Notes under the pieces: generated by a model
Database searches by the model: none
What the model was told of the DNA's origin: nothing
The model's input: only the letters and a program-made list of their open reading frames with translations
Shown here: positions 25,334-35,081 of the stretch, one piece after another
How the letters are laid out: each line of letters begins with the position of its first letter
Position numbering within the stretch: position 1 is the stretch's first letter
Origin: a virus
DNA: 59,985 nucleotides
Virus record (IMG/VR): IMGVR_UViG_3300035698_017466
Span: 1-59,985 of that record
Strand: one strand, 5' to 3'
Program-made: the position numbers and the translations under genes

Positions 25334-25716
25334 TGGCAGCAGATGATTTTACATTACTTCCAACATGGGTTAAGCCCCCACAACCGCCTAAGTATGTAAA
25401 TATTATAACAAAAACAGAAACAGGTAAAAAAGATTATACAAACCTTTCTTCTGATCCTGAAGAGATATATACTTTAGAATTTCAAGGACTTTCTGATGCT
25501 AATACTAAAATAGTACGAGATCATTATAAAGCTAGGTATGGGGGATATGATGACTTTGCTTGGAAGAATGCTTATATTCCAGATTATATCATTGCTTTAT
25601 TGGGATTAACAACAAATGATCTTACAGGAAGATGGGTAGATAATTCTTTAAAAATAACACCTAATTCTAAATATTATGATGTTACTATTCAGTTTATTAA
25701 AAATCAAGTAACGTAG
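25333..25716 (+). CDS. Minor tail protein
   Basis: The 127-residue protein begins one base into the stop of the tape measure gene. Features visible are a Pro-rich start (LLPTWVKPPQPP) and ALGLTTNDLTGRWVDNSLKITPN-like beta segments. In lambda-like order a minor tail tip protein (gpM-like) sits here. The call is from position and size. Confidence 0.55.
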   Translation: MAADDFTLLPTWVKPPQPPKYVNIITKTETGKKDYTNLSSDPEEIYTLEFQGLSDANTKIVRDHYKARYGGYDDFAWKNAYIPDYIIALLGLTTNDLTGRWVDNSLKITPNSKYYDVTIQFIKNQVT

Positions 25717-25724
25717 AGGGTAAG

Positions 25725-26672
25725 ATGGCTAAAGATTTATCAGCAGCAATGATAGCACAAATAGATGCTTCAGGTAGAAGACCTATTTTACTATATACTT
25801 TAACACTAGATGGGTTAACTGTTAGATATGCTGGATACAGTTATGATATTGTTTACAATGGTGAAACATATACTGCTAAAACTATAGAATATAGTGGTGG
25901 AACAATATCAAAAGGTAAACCTCTTCGTAAAGTATCTTTAACTTTTGATAATACTGCTGGAGATATGAGCTCTTTTATATCTTCTTATGTATTTACAAAG
26001 AAAGCACTAACTATTAGTAGAATATTTTTAAATATTGATGATAGTGTTATTGATGGGGCAACAAACTACATAGAATTATTTAAAGGAGAAATGAATACTC
26101 CTGGTAAAGTTACTAATAAAAATGTAGTTATTACTGCTCGTCTTGGAAAAGATCTATCAAGAAAATTAAATAAAAGAAAACATCTTAAATATTGTCAATG
26201 GACATTTGGAAGTAAGGAATGTAATTTTTTAGGTTACGCAGATTTAACTAGTGCTAGTATAACAAAAAGTGGTACTGCTACAGGAGGTACTAATACTACA
26301 CTAATAGATACAGGAAAATTAGATCAGGCAGATAACTATTGGAATTATGGTCCTGTACAAATAACAAAAGATACTGTAGTATATACTAGAAGGGTAGAGG
26401 ACTCAGACCAATCTTCTAAAGAGCTTACTTTAGACATTGCTGTTCCTTTTACAATAGATGGCACATGTACTTATCAGGTATGGAAAGGTTGTCCTAAAAC
26501 ATGGGATGCCTGTACAGGTGCTGAACCTTGGGGACCATCGGGAGATAACTCTTATCAATTCGGTGGATTTATTTTTAATGTAGATAGATCAGGATCATAC
26601 TATTCTACTTTATATTCTAGAAGAAATAGAAAATTTAATAGTTCACGAAGAGGAACTAGGAAGAGGAACTAG
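25725..26672 (+). CDS. Tail tip protein, gpL/DUF2163-like
   Basis: The 315-residue protein resembles DUF2163 and phage lambda gpL-type tail tip proteins: a beta-rich N-terminal half (GKPLRKVSLTFDNTAGDM) and a C-terminal half with conserved cysteines (YCQWTFGSKECNF at ~158-170, then GCPKTWDACTGA near 262-273, followed by FGGFIFN). Four cysteines at these places bind an iron-sulfur cluster in gpL. It would join the tape measure tip to the J-like protein that follows. Confidence 0.72.
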   Translation: MAKDLSAAMIAQIDASGRRPILLYTLTLDGLTVRYAGYSYDIVYNGETYTAKTIEYSGGTISKGKPLRKVSLTFDNTAGDMSSFISSYVFTKKALTISRIFLNIDDSVIDGATNYIELFKGEMNTPGKVTNKNVVITARLGKDLSRKLNKRKHLKYCQWTFGSKECNFLGYADLTSASITKSGTATGGTNTTLIDTGKLDQADNYWNYGPVQITKDTVVYTRRVEDSDQSSKELTLDIAVPFTIDGTCTYQVWKGCPKTWDACTGAEPWGPSGDNSYQFGGFIFNVDRSGSYYSTLYSRRNRKFNSSRRGTRKRN

Positions 26673-26693
26673 AAAGTAATATAAGGATCAATA

Positions 26694-29600
26694 ATGGCAG
26701 GAGCAAAATCAAGTAACTTATTTTATACACCAGATAAAGTCGGTAGTTGGGGTTTAGCCTTATTTGGAGCTGTTATAGGCTTCTTTACAGGTGGTTTTTT
26801 TGGTGCAGCAACTGGATTTACTATTGGTTGGAATATTCCTAATTTAATGGATTCAACTTTTAATAACTCAGATAACTACGATGATAAAAATACACTAGAT
26901 ACTAATGCTGTTCTTGCGACATGCTATGGTCAGGTTAGGCGTACTGGTAATATTATGCGAGTATATAATTCTGATACTGATGCTTATTTACAAGTTGCTG
27001 TAAGCATTGCTAAAGGAGCAATAAATTCTTATGAAAGTGTATACATTAATGATATTGCTTGGGCTGATTTAGAAAGTGGAACATATGCGAAAACAGAATA
27101 CTTAGGTGGTTGGGGGCAAGTACCTGAGTATTTTAGATGGGCATTCGATGGGCATGTTTCAGCATATAAAGGTGTTGCTTATATATCTTACTTTTTAGAA
27201 AATACTGGTACTGTAGGAGCCTCTCCTCATCTATCTTGTATTATTAAAGGAAAAAATTGTTTAGTTATAGGTGCTACTTCTTTAACTGATGCTGGTACAT
27301 ATAAATGGACTAATTCTGGTGCAGGAACAGATGAATATATATGTGAAGCTCTTGCAGGGGGTGATCCCGGATTAAACTCAGGTCCTTTATATAATGGAAG
27401 TGGTGTATTAGGTAATAATTTACCATATACAGAAGGTGTTATAGGTTCTTTAGCAGTAGGGCAGTGGGCATGGGGAGTATATGATCCTGGTGGTCTAGAT
27501 CCTCCTTTTAATACAATACATATTAGGCTTCCAGATGGTACAGATCCTGATACTAAAGCTACTGATTATTTACAAAAAACTAAATTTTCAAGAAACAGTG
27601 CTGTAGTACTTCATGATTTTCAAGTTACTGAAGAAAGTGTACCTTTAGCAGATATAGATTTAACTTCATTTCAGGCTTTAGAAACATATTGTGATGTAGT
27701 TCCTGCAGGAGGGAGTGTACCAAGATATAGATGTGATGTTGTTTTTGATAATGACATTGCTTTGTCTGATGCTAAAAAATTAATTTGGGCTTCTTTTCAT
27801 GGAATGAGTTTTTATGATCAAGGAAAATTAAAAGTTGTATGGGACCAAGCAAACGCAACAACTTCTCATGCTTTTACAATGAATACCATTGTTGAAAATT
27901 CTTTCTCATGGAAACAAACTGAAAAAATAAATTCTGTTACTATTACATATTTAGATTCAGCTAATGAATACAAAGAAGATTATATTAGTGTAAAAGATCA
28001 AATAGATATTACAGATAATTATGAATCCCCCTATGAAGAAGTTGATTTATTTATTACAGATAAAGAAATAGCACAGCGTAGAGCTAGATTTATATTTGAT
28101 AATTTTAAATACAAAGATTACACATGCATGCTAACAGGATTACCAAATTCTCAAGATTTAGAAATTTCAGATAAAGTAACTATAACTCATTCAGGACCAG
28201 GATGGACTGCTAAAGAATTTATAGTTGTTGATAAAGCAGAAGATTTTATTGGTAGACCTTCTTTTGTTTTTGAAGCATATTATGGAGGAATTTATGGTGA
28301 TTTATCAGTAGCAGACCAAGTAGCATATTACTCTGATCTCCCTAATCCAAATGCTCCTATGGACCCTTGTACTAATTTAGCATTAGTAGAAAATGGGTAT
28401 ATTAATGAAACTGGAAAGTACACTCCTTCTGTATTATTAACATTTGATAAACCTCTAAATAGAACATTTTGGCATCATGCAGATTTGGAATTAAAAACAG
28501 AAAATGGTGCAGACCCACATGGATATGAACTTGTAGGTCAGGATGCTTCTGGTTTAGGATACTCTATTTCAGGAACTACAGGGCACCAGTTTAAAGTTGG
28601 AGAAACAGTCACTGTAAGAGTAAATTCAGTTAATCAGTTGGGTGTAAAACAAACAGACGATAATGCAGCAACTAGAGCTCTTAAAATAGTAGGGGCTACA
28701 TTAAGTGATATTCCTGCTCCTAGACATTTAAGAGTCGTTGGAGCACCTAAAAGTAACTCATATGAGTGGAATGGTGTAGCTTTTACTATGACATGGACAC
28801 AACCATCTTCTACAGGTGGGCTCAATAGAGAACACTTTTCTCAAGAATTATTGGGTTTTGGTGGAATGCTAGATTCAACAACTAAAGGGTGGTTAGCAGA
28901 AATATGGGTTGATGGTGTTAAAAAGTATACTTCTGAATTACTTATGTACACAGGATTTCCCTATACTGTATGTGTGGATAATCCTGATGATCCACAAGCT
29001 GTTTATTTTAATGGTGTAGGACAAGCTTTACGAGAAACAAATGGTACATTTACCTTTAAAGTAGCTACAGTAGATTGGTTTAATAGGATATCTGATTATA
29101 CAGAAGCTGAGTTTACACATGAAACTCCTGCTATGGCTACCCCTTCGGGTACTCAAGATACTACAGGTCTTACCTTTGATTGGGATGATGACTATGATAG
29201 ATCCATTAGAGGGTACAGTGTATCTACATATACAGATTCAGGAAGAACTGCACTTTTAGTTAATGATACTTGTAGAGATACTAGATACTTTCTTAGTAGA
29301 AGTAGAATATGGAATTTAGCTAGTGGAAGCAATCCTAGTCCTTTATACATGACATTTTACAAGTTTAATATATTTGGACAACACTCAGCAGACGTAGAAG
29401 TGGAATCTGGATTAATTAGTGTTGTAGCCCCTCCTCCAATGCATGTACCTTTACCTACTATTAGTGGATTAGAAATAAAATGGGATACAGATAATAATCC
29501 AGATGTAACAGGATATAATATATATATTGACACTACTTCTCCACCTACAACATTTAGATCATTTACTAATGGTAATACATATACTTATTTTGGTTTACCT

Positions 29601-32600
29601 AATACATTATATTATACAAAAGTTACTGCTGTTACCCCTTATGGAGAAACAGCACTAGGAAGTGCTTCAGCAGAAAGTGGAACTACTTTATCTATAACTC
29701 CAGGTTACTTTGATTTAGATACTCCTATATTGACTGGTATAACATGGACAAGTGATGCTACAGATATTAGTTGGTCAAGCGGAACATTAGTTTATGAAGG
29801 GGTTAGTTATTCAATTACTGCTGATAGTGGAACTGGTAGTAATCCTTATGTATATTGGAATAAAAACTCTGCACCTACTACATTTACAAGTAGTGCTACA
29901 AGACCTACTTTAGGTGATGATATATGGGTTATGGCATTTTATAATGTTTCAGCAGATGAAATCTATCCTGCAGAAGCACATAAATTAATGCACGCAGGAC
30001 TTATACAAGCTAATAGTATTACTGCAGGGGAAATTACAGCAGGAACTATAACTGGTACTGAAATAAGTGCTTCTGCACGTATAGTAGCAGGAACAGGAAA
30101 TAACATAGGTGTTCTTGATGGTGCTGATGCAACATATCGTATATACGCTGGCCATGATACTCCCGGATCAGCTCCCTTTAGGGTTACACAGGCTGGTGCA
30201 TTAACAGCAACATCTGCTACAATTACGGGTAGTATAACATCCACTTCAGGAGCCATAGGAGGCTGGACAATAGGGGCTACCACCCTTACTGGTGGAAATT
30301 TAACTCTTGATTCAGGTAACACAAAAATAACTGCTGGTACTGGTGACGATATTATAGCAATTGATGCAGTAGACGCTACGTACCGCCTTGCTATAGGAGA
30401 TGCTGTATATGCAGATGCTCCCTTTAGCGTGGCTAAAACAGGGGCTCTAGTAGCCACAAATGCCACTATTACAGGAAGTCTTACAGCAACCACTGGTGCT
30501 ATTGGTGGATGGACTGTTGGAGCTACTACTTTAACAGGTGGAGATCTTACACTCGATTCTGGTAATACTAAGATTACAGCAGGAACTGGTGATGATATAA
30601 TTGCTATTGATGCTGCAGATGCTACTTATAGATTAGCAATTGGAGATGCTGTATATGCTGATGCACCTTTTAGTGTTAGTAAAGCTGGTGTACTTGTAGC
30701 TTCTTCAGCGACCATTACAGGTACTATTAACGCTACTGCAGGAGCTTTTACAGGAGCTCTTACATTAGGTGATGGAGCAACTACTTCTGGTACTCTTACA
30801 ATGAGCCTAGCTGCTGGACAAGGTGATGTATTTATTGCAAGCGGAAAAACTGATTTTACTAACACAGATGCTGGATTTATTCTTGGTATAGATGATAGTG
30901 ATTTTGATACATCTAAATTTTATATAGGAGATTCTTCTTCTTATCTTAATTGGACCGGATCTGCATTTAATTTACATGGATGTTCTTTAGATGTTAGTTC
31001 AATAACTGCTCTTACTTCTGGTTCTGAAATAGGTATACAGGGATGGCAATATGATGGTGCTTTTTCAGCTACAGATAATGATACAGTAGCATGGGCTTCT
31101 GGTACACTTACATTGATGAACGATGTGGTGTACCACATTACAGGAGCTAATACAGGCGATATAGCGGCATTAACATATATTTATTTAGATATAGCAACGT
31201 CAACAACCCTATTTCAAACGTCTACTACTGCTGGTGATGCTGTAGGTACAGGCAAAATACTAGTGGCTGTAGCTACAAATGTAGCTGCTGGAAAAGAAGC
31301 TACATACCAAGTTTTTGGTGGGATTGGTGGACAGAATGTATTAATAGGTACGGATAATATAACAGCAGCTTCTGTAACAACAGATGAAATTGCTGCTACT
31401 ACTATTGTAGCAGGTAATATAGCTGCAAATACTATTACTGCAAATGAGATAGCTGCTAATACAATTACAGCAGGTGAAATATTTGCTGCTACTATAACAA
31501 CTACTGAAATAGCTGCAGATACAATTGTAGCAGGCAATATAGCAGCAGCAACAATAACAACTACAGAGATTGCAGCAGATACTATAGTTGCTGGAAATAT
31601 AGCTGCAACAACTATAACCTCTGCTGAAATGGTTGTGGGGACTTTAGTTGGAACAGAACTAGCAGCAACAGCTAAAATCACAGCAGGTACAGGTACTGAT
31701 GTGGCTGTTTTAGATGGGGATGATGCAACATACCGTATATACGCTGGAGATGCTGTCCCTGCTGATGCTCCTTTTAGTGTTACTAAAGCAGGAGCATTAG
31801 TTGCTACTTCTGCTACTATTACAGGCACTATTACTTCTGTGGCAGGGACAGGACAAAGAACAGTAATAGATGCTACTACTTTTAAATGGTTTAATGTTGA
31901 TAATGATGAGGTAATAAATATTGATGCTAATATTTATGGTGCTCTTCCTGGAATAAAAATAACTAATGGGATACTTTATAATTATGAAGATAATGATAAT
32001 TTTATTTATATAAACCCAGGAAATATATTCCAAACAAGCACAGATACAGCATATGCAATTTCTGCTATATGTGCATATAATGCTGCAGTTGATACCACAG
32101 CAATAAAAGGATTATACCAAGTAGCTTTAGATTCTACAGATGGTGCTGAAAGAGTTGGCGTTTTAGGAAATGCCCAAATAACACGTAGTGCAGCTAATGA
32201 TAGTACTCTAATAGGTGTAAAAGGAACGGTTTCTTCTAGTTCAGCAGGGGCTACATTATACTCTGGATATTTTGAGGGAGGTGATTTTTTTGTTACTTTA
32301 GGTGATGCTGCAGGTACTAATAAGATTAGTATTAATGATAGTGCAGATGCAGGAATATTCACAGTTAACTCTAATGGAAGAATATCTTCTGATAGTGGAA
32401 ACACATATATACTATTAGGTGACAATGCCGGTGTAGATGCTTTCATAATAGAAGATAGTGATGCTGCAGAAGTATTTTCGGTTAATTCAGATGGAGCTAC
32501 TACTTTTACTGGAGCTGTATCGCTTACTGATGATGCTATTGTTACTAAAAGTTTATGGTTAAATGTTACTGGATTAAAAGCACCTGGGACAAAACCTGCA

Positions 32601-33029
32601 ACACTAATAGATTATGGTATAGGAGATGCATGGGAATTTTCTGATAGTACAGATGATACATTAGTTAGTAGGATAAAATTACCTGATGATATGGATAAGA
32701 GTGTTGGCATGACAATATTAATAGGGTGGAATACACCGACACTTACAGCCGGTAACGCTAAGTGGGATGTAGAATATCTATATAGACAAGAAAACGAATG
32801 GATGGCTGCTGGTGCTGATGCAACTTTAACAGCTACGGTTGCCTGTAGTGGAACTGGAGGTGGGTTGCTGATATCTTCACTAGGCACAACTGCTGTACCA
32901 CATGCTGATGATGCGTGTATTACGGTAAGAATTAAGCGTAGAGCAGATGAAGCTGCTGATACTATATCCGCTGTTTGTTATTTGTTCGGGGTATGCTTTA
33001 ATTATAAAAGTAATAAATTAGGATCTTAA
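26694..33029 (+). CDS. Central tail tip / host specificity protein, J-like, with repeats
   Basis: The 2111-residue product starts with a Gly-rich hydrophobic stretch (LFGAVIGFFTGGFFGAATGF), followed by a J-like hub region (ATCYGQVRRTGNIMRVY) and several fibronectin-III-like domains at about 680-1070. The C-terminal half is low-complexity beta structure: an 82-residue repeat with units beginning near 1127, 1209 and 1291 and a fourth partial unit near 1660, then a run of EIAAxTIxAGNIAA repeats at about 1560-1640. The last ~150 residues are globular and Cys-containing. It would form the tail tip fibre that meets the host. Confidence 0.82.
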   Translation: MAGAKSSNLFYTPDKVGSWGLALFGAVIGFFTGGFFGAATGFTIGWNIPNLMDSTFNNSDNYDDKNTLDTNAVLATCYGQVRRTGNIMRVYNSDTDAYLQVAVSIAKGAINSYESVYINDIAWADLESGTYAKTEYLGGWGQVPEYFRWAFDGHVSAYKGVAYISYFLENTGTVGASPHLSCIIKGKNCLVIGATSLTDAGTYKWTNSGAGTDEYICEALAGGDPGLNSGPLYNGSGVLGNNLPYTEGVIGSLAVGQWAWGVYDPGGLDPPFNTIHIRLPDGTDPDTKATDYLQKTKFSRNSAVVLHDFQVTEESVPLADIDLTSFQALETYCDVVPAGGSVPRYRCDVVFDNDIALSDAKKLIWASFHGMSFYDQGKLKVVWDQANATTSHAFTMNTIVENSFSWKQTEKINSVTITYLDSANEYKEDYISVKDQIDITDNYESPYEEVDLFITDKEIAQRRARFIFDNFKYKDYTCMLTGLPNSQDLEISDKVTITHSGPGWTAKEFIVVDKAEDFIGRPSFVFEAYYGGIYGDLSVADQVAYYSDLPNPNAPMDPCTNLALVENGYINETGKYTPSVLLTFDKPLNRTFWHHADLELKTENGADPHGYELVGQDASGLGYSISGTTGHQFKVGETVTVRVNSVNQLGVKQTDDNAATRALKIVGATLSDIPAPRHLRVVGAPKSNSYEWNGVAFTMTWTQPSSTGGLNREHFSQELLGFGGMLDSTTKGWLAEIWVDGVKKYTSELLMYTGFPYTVCVDNPDDPQAVYFNGVGQALRETNGTFTFKVATVDWFNRISDYTEAEFTHETPAMATPSGTQDTTGLTFDWDDDYDRSIRGYSVSTYTDSGRTALLVNDTCRDTRYFLSRSRIWNLASGSNPSPLYMTFYKFNIFGQHSADVEVESGLISVVAPPPMHVPLPTISGLEIKWDTDNNPDVTGYNIYIDTTSPPTTFRSFTNGNTYTYFGLPNTLYYTKVTAVTPYGETALGSASAESGTTLSITPGYFDLDTPILTGITWTSDATDISWSSGTLVYEGVSYSITADSGTGSNPYVYWNKNSAPTTFTSSATRPTLGDDIWVMAFYNVSADEIYPAEAHKLMHAGLIQANSITAGEITAGTITGTEISASARIVAGTGNNIGVLDGADATYRIYAGHDTPGSAPFRVTQAGALTATSATITGSITSTSGAIGGWTIGATTLTGGNLTLDSGNTKITAGTGDDIIAIDAVDATYRLAIGDAVYADAPFSVAKTGALVATNATITGSLTATTGAIGGWTVGATTLTGGDLTLDSGNTKITAGTGDDIIAIDAADATYRLAIGDAVYADAPFSVSKAGVLVASSATITGTINATAGAFTGALTLGDGATTSGTLTMSLAAGQGDVFIASGKTDFTNTDAGFILGIDDSDFDTSKFYIGDSSSYLNWTGSAFNLHGCSLDVSSITALTSGSEIGIQGWQYDGAFSATDNDTVAWASGTLTLMNDVVYHITGANTGDIAALTYIYLDIATSTTLFQTSTTAGDAVGTGKILVAVATNVAAGKEATYQVFGGIGGQNVLIGTDNITAASVTTDEIAATTIVAGNIAANTITANEIAANTITAGEIFAATITTTEIAADTIVAGNIAAATITTTEIAADTIVAGNIAATTITSAEMVVGTLVGTELAATAKITAGTGTDVAVLDGDDATYRIYAGDAVPADAPFSVTKAGALVATSATITGTITSVAGTGQRTVIDATTFKWFNVDNDEVINIDANIYGALPGIKITNGILYNYEDNDNFIYINPGNIFQTSTDTAYAISAICAYNAAVDTTAIKGLYQVALDSTDGAERVGVLGNAQITRSAANDSTLIGVKGTVSSSSAGATLYSGYFEGGDFFVTLGDAAGTNKISINDSADAGIFTVNSNGRISSDSGNTYILLGDNAGVDAFIIEDSDAAEVFSVNSDGATTFTGAVSLTDDAIVTKSLWLNVTGLKAPGTKPATLIDYGIGDAWEFSDSTDDTLVSRIKLPDDMDKSVGMTILIGWNTPTLTAGNAKWDVEYLYRQENEWMAAGADATLTATVACSGTGGGLLISSLGTTAVPHADDACITVRIKRRADEAADTISAVCYLFGVCFNYKSNKLGS
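30074..30710 (+). repeat. Three tandem 82-codon repeats within the J-like gene
   Basis: Units start near 30074, 30320 and 30567 (period about 246 bases) and share ITAGTGDDIIAID, DATYRLAIGDAVYADAPFS and TTLTGGDLTLDSGNTK. A fourth partial unit lies near 31673. The second and third units are almost identical as protein but differ at many synonymous third positions. Confidence 0.8.
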
Positions 33030-33044
33030 TAAAAAGGATATATT

Positions 33045-33539
33045 ATGAGAGCGAAATACATTATATTACATCATTCCTTAACAAAGGATAGCAAAACTGT
33101 TTCTTGGCAAGCAATACGAAAGTATCATACTTCATATAGATATAGAGATGAGATAATAACTAGAGATAAAGCCATGGAATTAAAAGGTAATGATATCTCC
33201 GGAGTAACTAGCCCATGGAGAGACATAGGATATCACTTTGGTATAGAAGATATTAATGGTGAGTATGAAGTTTTACTTGGTAGAATGATGAATATTAGTG
33301 GAGCACACACAAGAGCTGGTGGTATGAATTCATGTAGTTGGGGGATTTGTCTAATAGGATCATTTGATAAGAATCCTCCTCCTAAATATATGTGGCAGAA
33401 AGGGCTCCAACTAGTTAGAGCCCTTCAATTATTTGGAAATATCCCTACTGAGAATGTATTAGGTCATAGAGAGAAATGTAGTTATAAAACATGCCCAGGA
33501 ACAGCATTCGATTTAGATAAGTTTAGAAGTGAGCTTTAA
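33045..33539 (+). CDS. Endolysin, N-acetylmuramoyl-L-alanine amidase type
   Basis: The 164-residue protein is a T7-lysozyme-like amidase_2 domain. Zinc ligands are in IILHHS (H9/H10), H141 (VLGHREK) and C150 (KTCPG), with Tyr63 in GYHFG as in the T7 enzyme. There is no wall-binding domain and no signal peptide, so it needs a holin to reach peptidoglycan. It is the last + strand gene and its stop overlaps the end of the first - strand gene by 4 bases. Confidence 0.88.
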   Translation: MRAKYIILHHSLTKDSKTVSWQAIRKYHTSYRYRDEIITRDKAMELKGNDISGVTSPWRDIGYHFGIEDINGEYEVLLGRMMNISGAHTRAGGMNSCSWGICLIGSFDKNPPPKYMWQKGLQLVRALQLFGNIPTENVLGHREKCSYKTCPGTAFDLDKFRSEL

Positions 33540-33685
33540 GCTTCACCCCCGTTTTTATTTATATATAATGTATCTTGTACAAAATTATAATCCTCATACT
33601 TCTCAGAATGAGCATACATTTCTAAATGAGAAAAATACTTAAGTGTATTCCATAAGCATATAAATAAATTTAATAATAATTTCAT
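33536..33685 (-). CDS. Small hypothetical protein, 49 residues
   Basis: A frame from the ATG at 33685 to the TAA at 33536-33538 encodes 49 residues, with a hydrophobic start ([12 protein letters not shown]) and a polar tail. A GGGAGCAGAG ribosome site precedes it. It meets the amidase gene tail to tail with a 4-base overlap, so there is no intergenic terminator between the two convergent arms. Confidence 0.5.
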   Translation of the reverse strand: MKLLLNLFICLWNTLKYFSHLEMYAHSEKYEDYNFVQDTLYINKNGGEA

Positions 33686-33702
33686 TTAATCTCTGCTCCC
33701 TT

Positions 33703-33903
33703 TTATTTAAACTTTATTCTTATAGGTTCATTAAGTATCCATTGAGTAATAATAATGGCAAGACATCCAAATGGTCCTATACTAGCTATAAGAAAACTCA
33801 CTTTTTTTCTAATTGGTATCTCCTCAAAATAAAGAGCGTTATAAGTTAACCCATAAGCAGGTATAGTAAACACTAACCAAATAAGTAAAATATAAAATAA
33901 CAT
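33703..33903 (-). CDS. Small two-span membrane protein
   Basis: The 66-residue protein has two hydrophobic segments (about residues 2-20 and 35-54) with a basic loop (IPIRKK) between. The start has the GGGAGAAATA leader common on this strand, and its ATG overlaps the upstream stop (TAATG). Function unknown. Confidence 0.55.
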   Translation of the reverse strand: MLFYILLIWLVFTIPAYGLTYNALYFEEIPIRKKVSFLIASIGPFGCLAIIITQWILNEPIRIKFK

Positions 33904-34148
33904 TATTTCTCCCTATAATATTTTTTAGATGGTGGTGGAGGTGGTGGATTTGGTTTTTTATGTTTTATACATTTATCACATGTATCACCACAAAAGACAT
34001 TACATGATTTAGGCCACTTCTTCTTTAGTGTACATATATTATTTTTTTTATAATATATACAATTAATATTTCTATTTATATGCCCCCCACTACTTCCAGA
34101 CCCTAAAAATAAAAATAAGACAAGTACTAATATAAATAAACCCTCCAT
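33903..34148 (-). CDS. Secreted or anchored Cys-rich small protein
   Basis: The 81-residue product starts with a hydrophobic signal-like stretch (LFILVLVLFLFLGSGSSG), then six cysteines (C30, C39, C49, C53, C57, C60), ending with a run of six prolines. A signal peptide or single anchor is likely. Cysteine spacing suggests disulfides in the periplasm or a metal site. No family recognised. Confidence 0.5.
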   Translation of the reverse strand: MEGLFILVLVLFLFLGSGSSGGHINRNINCIYYKKNNICTLKKKWPKSCNVFCGDTCDKCIKHKKPNPPPPPPSKKYYREK

Positions 34149-34163
34149 TATACCTCCTTTTAT

Positions 34164-34346
34164 TTAAGCTTCCCAAAATTTCCAAATATTGTATTTTAAT
34201 TTTGATAATAGTGAAATAATACCAAAAGATAAACTTACAGATAAAACAAAACTAAGTATCCATAAAAAAGAAGTAAACTCATATGTAAATCCTAAAAATA
34301 AACAAATACACCATATAAAAGGTAATATAAATATCCATATTAGCAT
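34164..34346 (-). CDS. Small hydrophobic membrane protein
   Basis: The 60-residue protein is nearly all hydrophobic, with two segments (about residues 1-20 and 26-47) and a short polar end. Its stop overlaps no gene on this strand, and the upstream gene ends at its first base. Function unknown. Confidence 0.5.
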   Translation of the reverse strand: MLIWIFILPFIWCICLFLGFTYEFTSFLWILSFVLSVSLSFGIISLLSKLKYNIWKFWEA

Positions 34347-34567
34347 TACTCCCTCCCTGCTACTTGCAATTTACGTTTTTGATTAAACCCAAAGTATTTT
34401 TTAGGATTGAATTGTCCTACTGAATCTAAAGATTTACCTAACATATAAGCAAGAAACACTTTATTATATGGTACTCCCCAATCTTTTCTTTTATTCTCTC
34501 GTTTATCTAGTCTACGTAAATTAAACTTTGTTTTGTTTTGTCTTTTCTTCCATACTTTTTTTGACAT
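34346..34567 (-). CDS. Small very basic protein
   Basis: The 73-residue product is extremely rich in Lys and Arg in its first 30 residues (KKVWKKRQNK, RRLDKRENKRK), followed by a Tyr/Phe/Gly-rich part (NPKKYFGFNQKRK). Nucleic acid binding is likely from charge. The start has the GGGAGAAATA leader. Confidence 0.5.
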   Translation of the reverse strand: MSKKVWKKRQNKTKFNLRRLDKRENKRKDWGVPYNKVFLAYMLGKSLDSVGQFNPKKYFGFNQKRKLQVAGRE

Positions 34568-34578
34568 TATTTCTCCCT

Positions 34579-34977
34579 TTAAAACCTATAATTTAATGAT
34601 ATACCATTTCTAGTAGCCTGCACATATATCGGAGCATCAAAAGCATTTAATACAATTTGTACAGTAGCTATTCCTATAGAGTTAAACATTAAATCTTTCC
34701 AAGACCACCCATCTCCACCATAAAGTCCCCATTCTTCCCAAGGAAGTAAGACATCCTTTATCTCATTAAGAATTCCTAATCCTATAGTACCCCATACAGC
34801 AAGAGTATTATTTTCAGTTGCATATAGTAATCCTGCATATACTCCCCCATAAAAAACAGCATGCTCTAATTTATCATGAGTAAACATTTCATCATCAGCC
34901 CATCTCCAGTGCTGGGCGTGAACAATTATTGGAATAAACAACGTTATAAATACTATTAAAATTAAAAATTTTTTCAT
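34579..34977 (-). CDS. YfiM-like periplasmic protein, copy 1
   Basis: The 132-residue protein has a signal peptide (MKKFLILIVFITLFIPIIVHAQ) and then DKLEHAVFYGG, a hydrophobic segment, NEIKD, LPWEEWGLYGGDGWSWKDL. The DKLEH...EIKD...YGGDGxSWxDL pattern is shared with the gene at 42310-42717 and resembles the small YfiM/DUF2279 proteins. The conserved His, Glu and Asp suggest a metal site at the membrane. Role in phage biology unknown. Confidence 0.6.
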   Translation of the reverse strand: MKKFLILIVFITLFIPIIVHAQHWRWADDEMFTHDKLEHAVFYGGVYAGLLYATENNTLAVWGTIGLGILNEIKDVLLPWEEWGLYGGDGWSWKDLMFNSIGIATVQIVLNAFDAPIYVQATRNGISLNYRF

Positions 34978-34999
34978 TATTTCTCCCTATTATTGTTTG

Positions 35000-35069
35000 T
35001 GAGGGTATGGGGAGTCGAACCCCATTAACTGCAACCCATAGGGTGCAATCCCCTATTGTTGTGACCCCC
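35000..35069 (-). tRNA. tRNA-like gene or relic, anticodon uncertain
   Basis: On the - strand a perfect T-arm (TGGGG, loop TTCGACT, CCCCA; 35008-35024) is followed by acceptor half TACCCTC at 35001-35007. The best 5' partner is GGGGGTC at 35063-35069, with one mismatch and one G-U. A 6-bp stem ATAGGG/CCCTAT closes a 7-base loop GATTGCA, but position 33 is not T and no normal D-arm is present. A run of nine C bases lies at 35065-35073. It looks like a degenerate tRNA. Confidence 0.4.
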
Positions 35070-35081
35070 CCCCATAACCTA

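Noticed and set aside
31214-31828. Long - strand open frame of 204 codons opposite the J-like gene
   Set aside because: It lies antisense to the EIAAxTI repeats; its A/V/I/P-rich content mirrors the repeat codons and there is no ribosome site. The same holds for 29963-30493.
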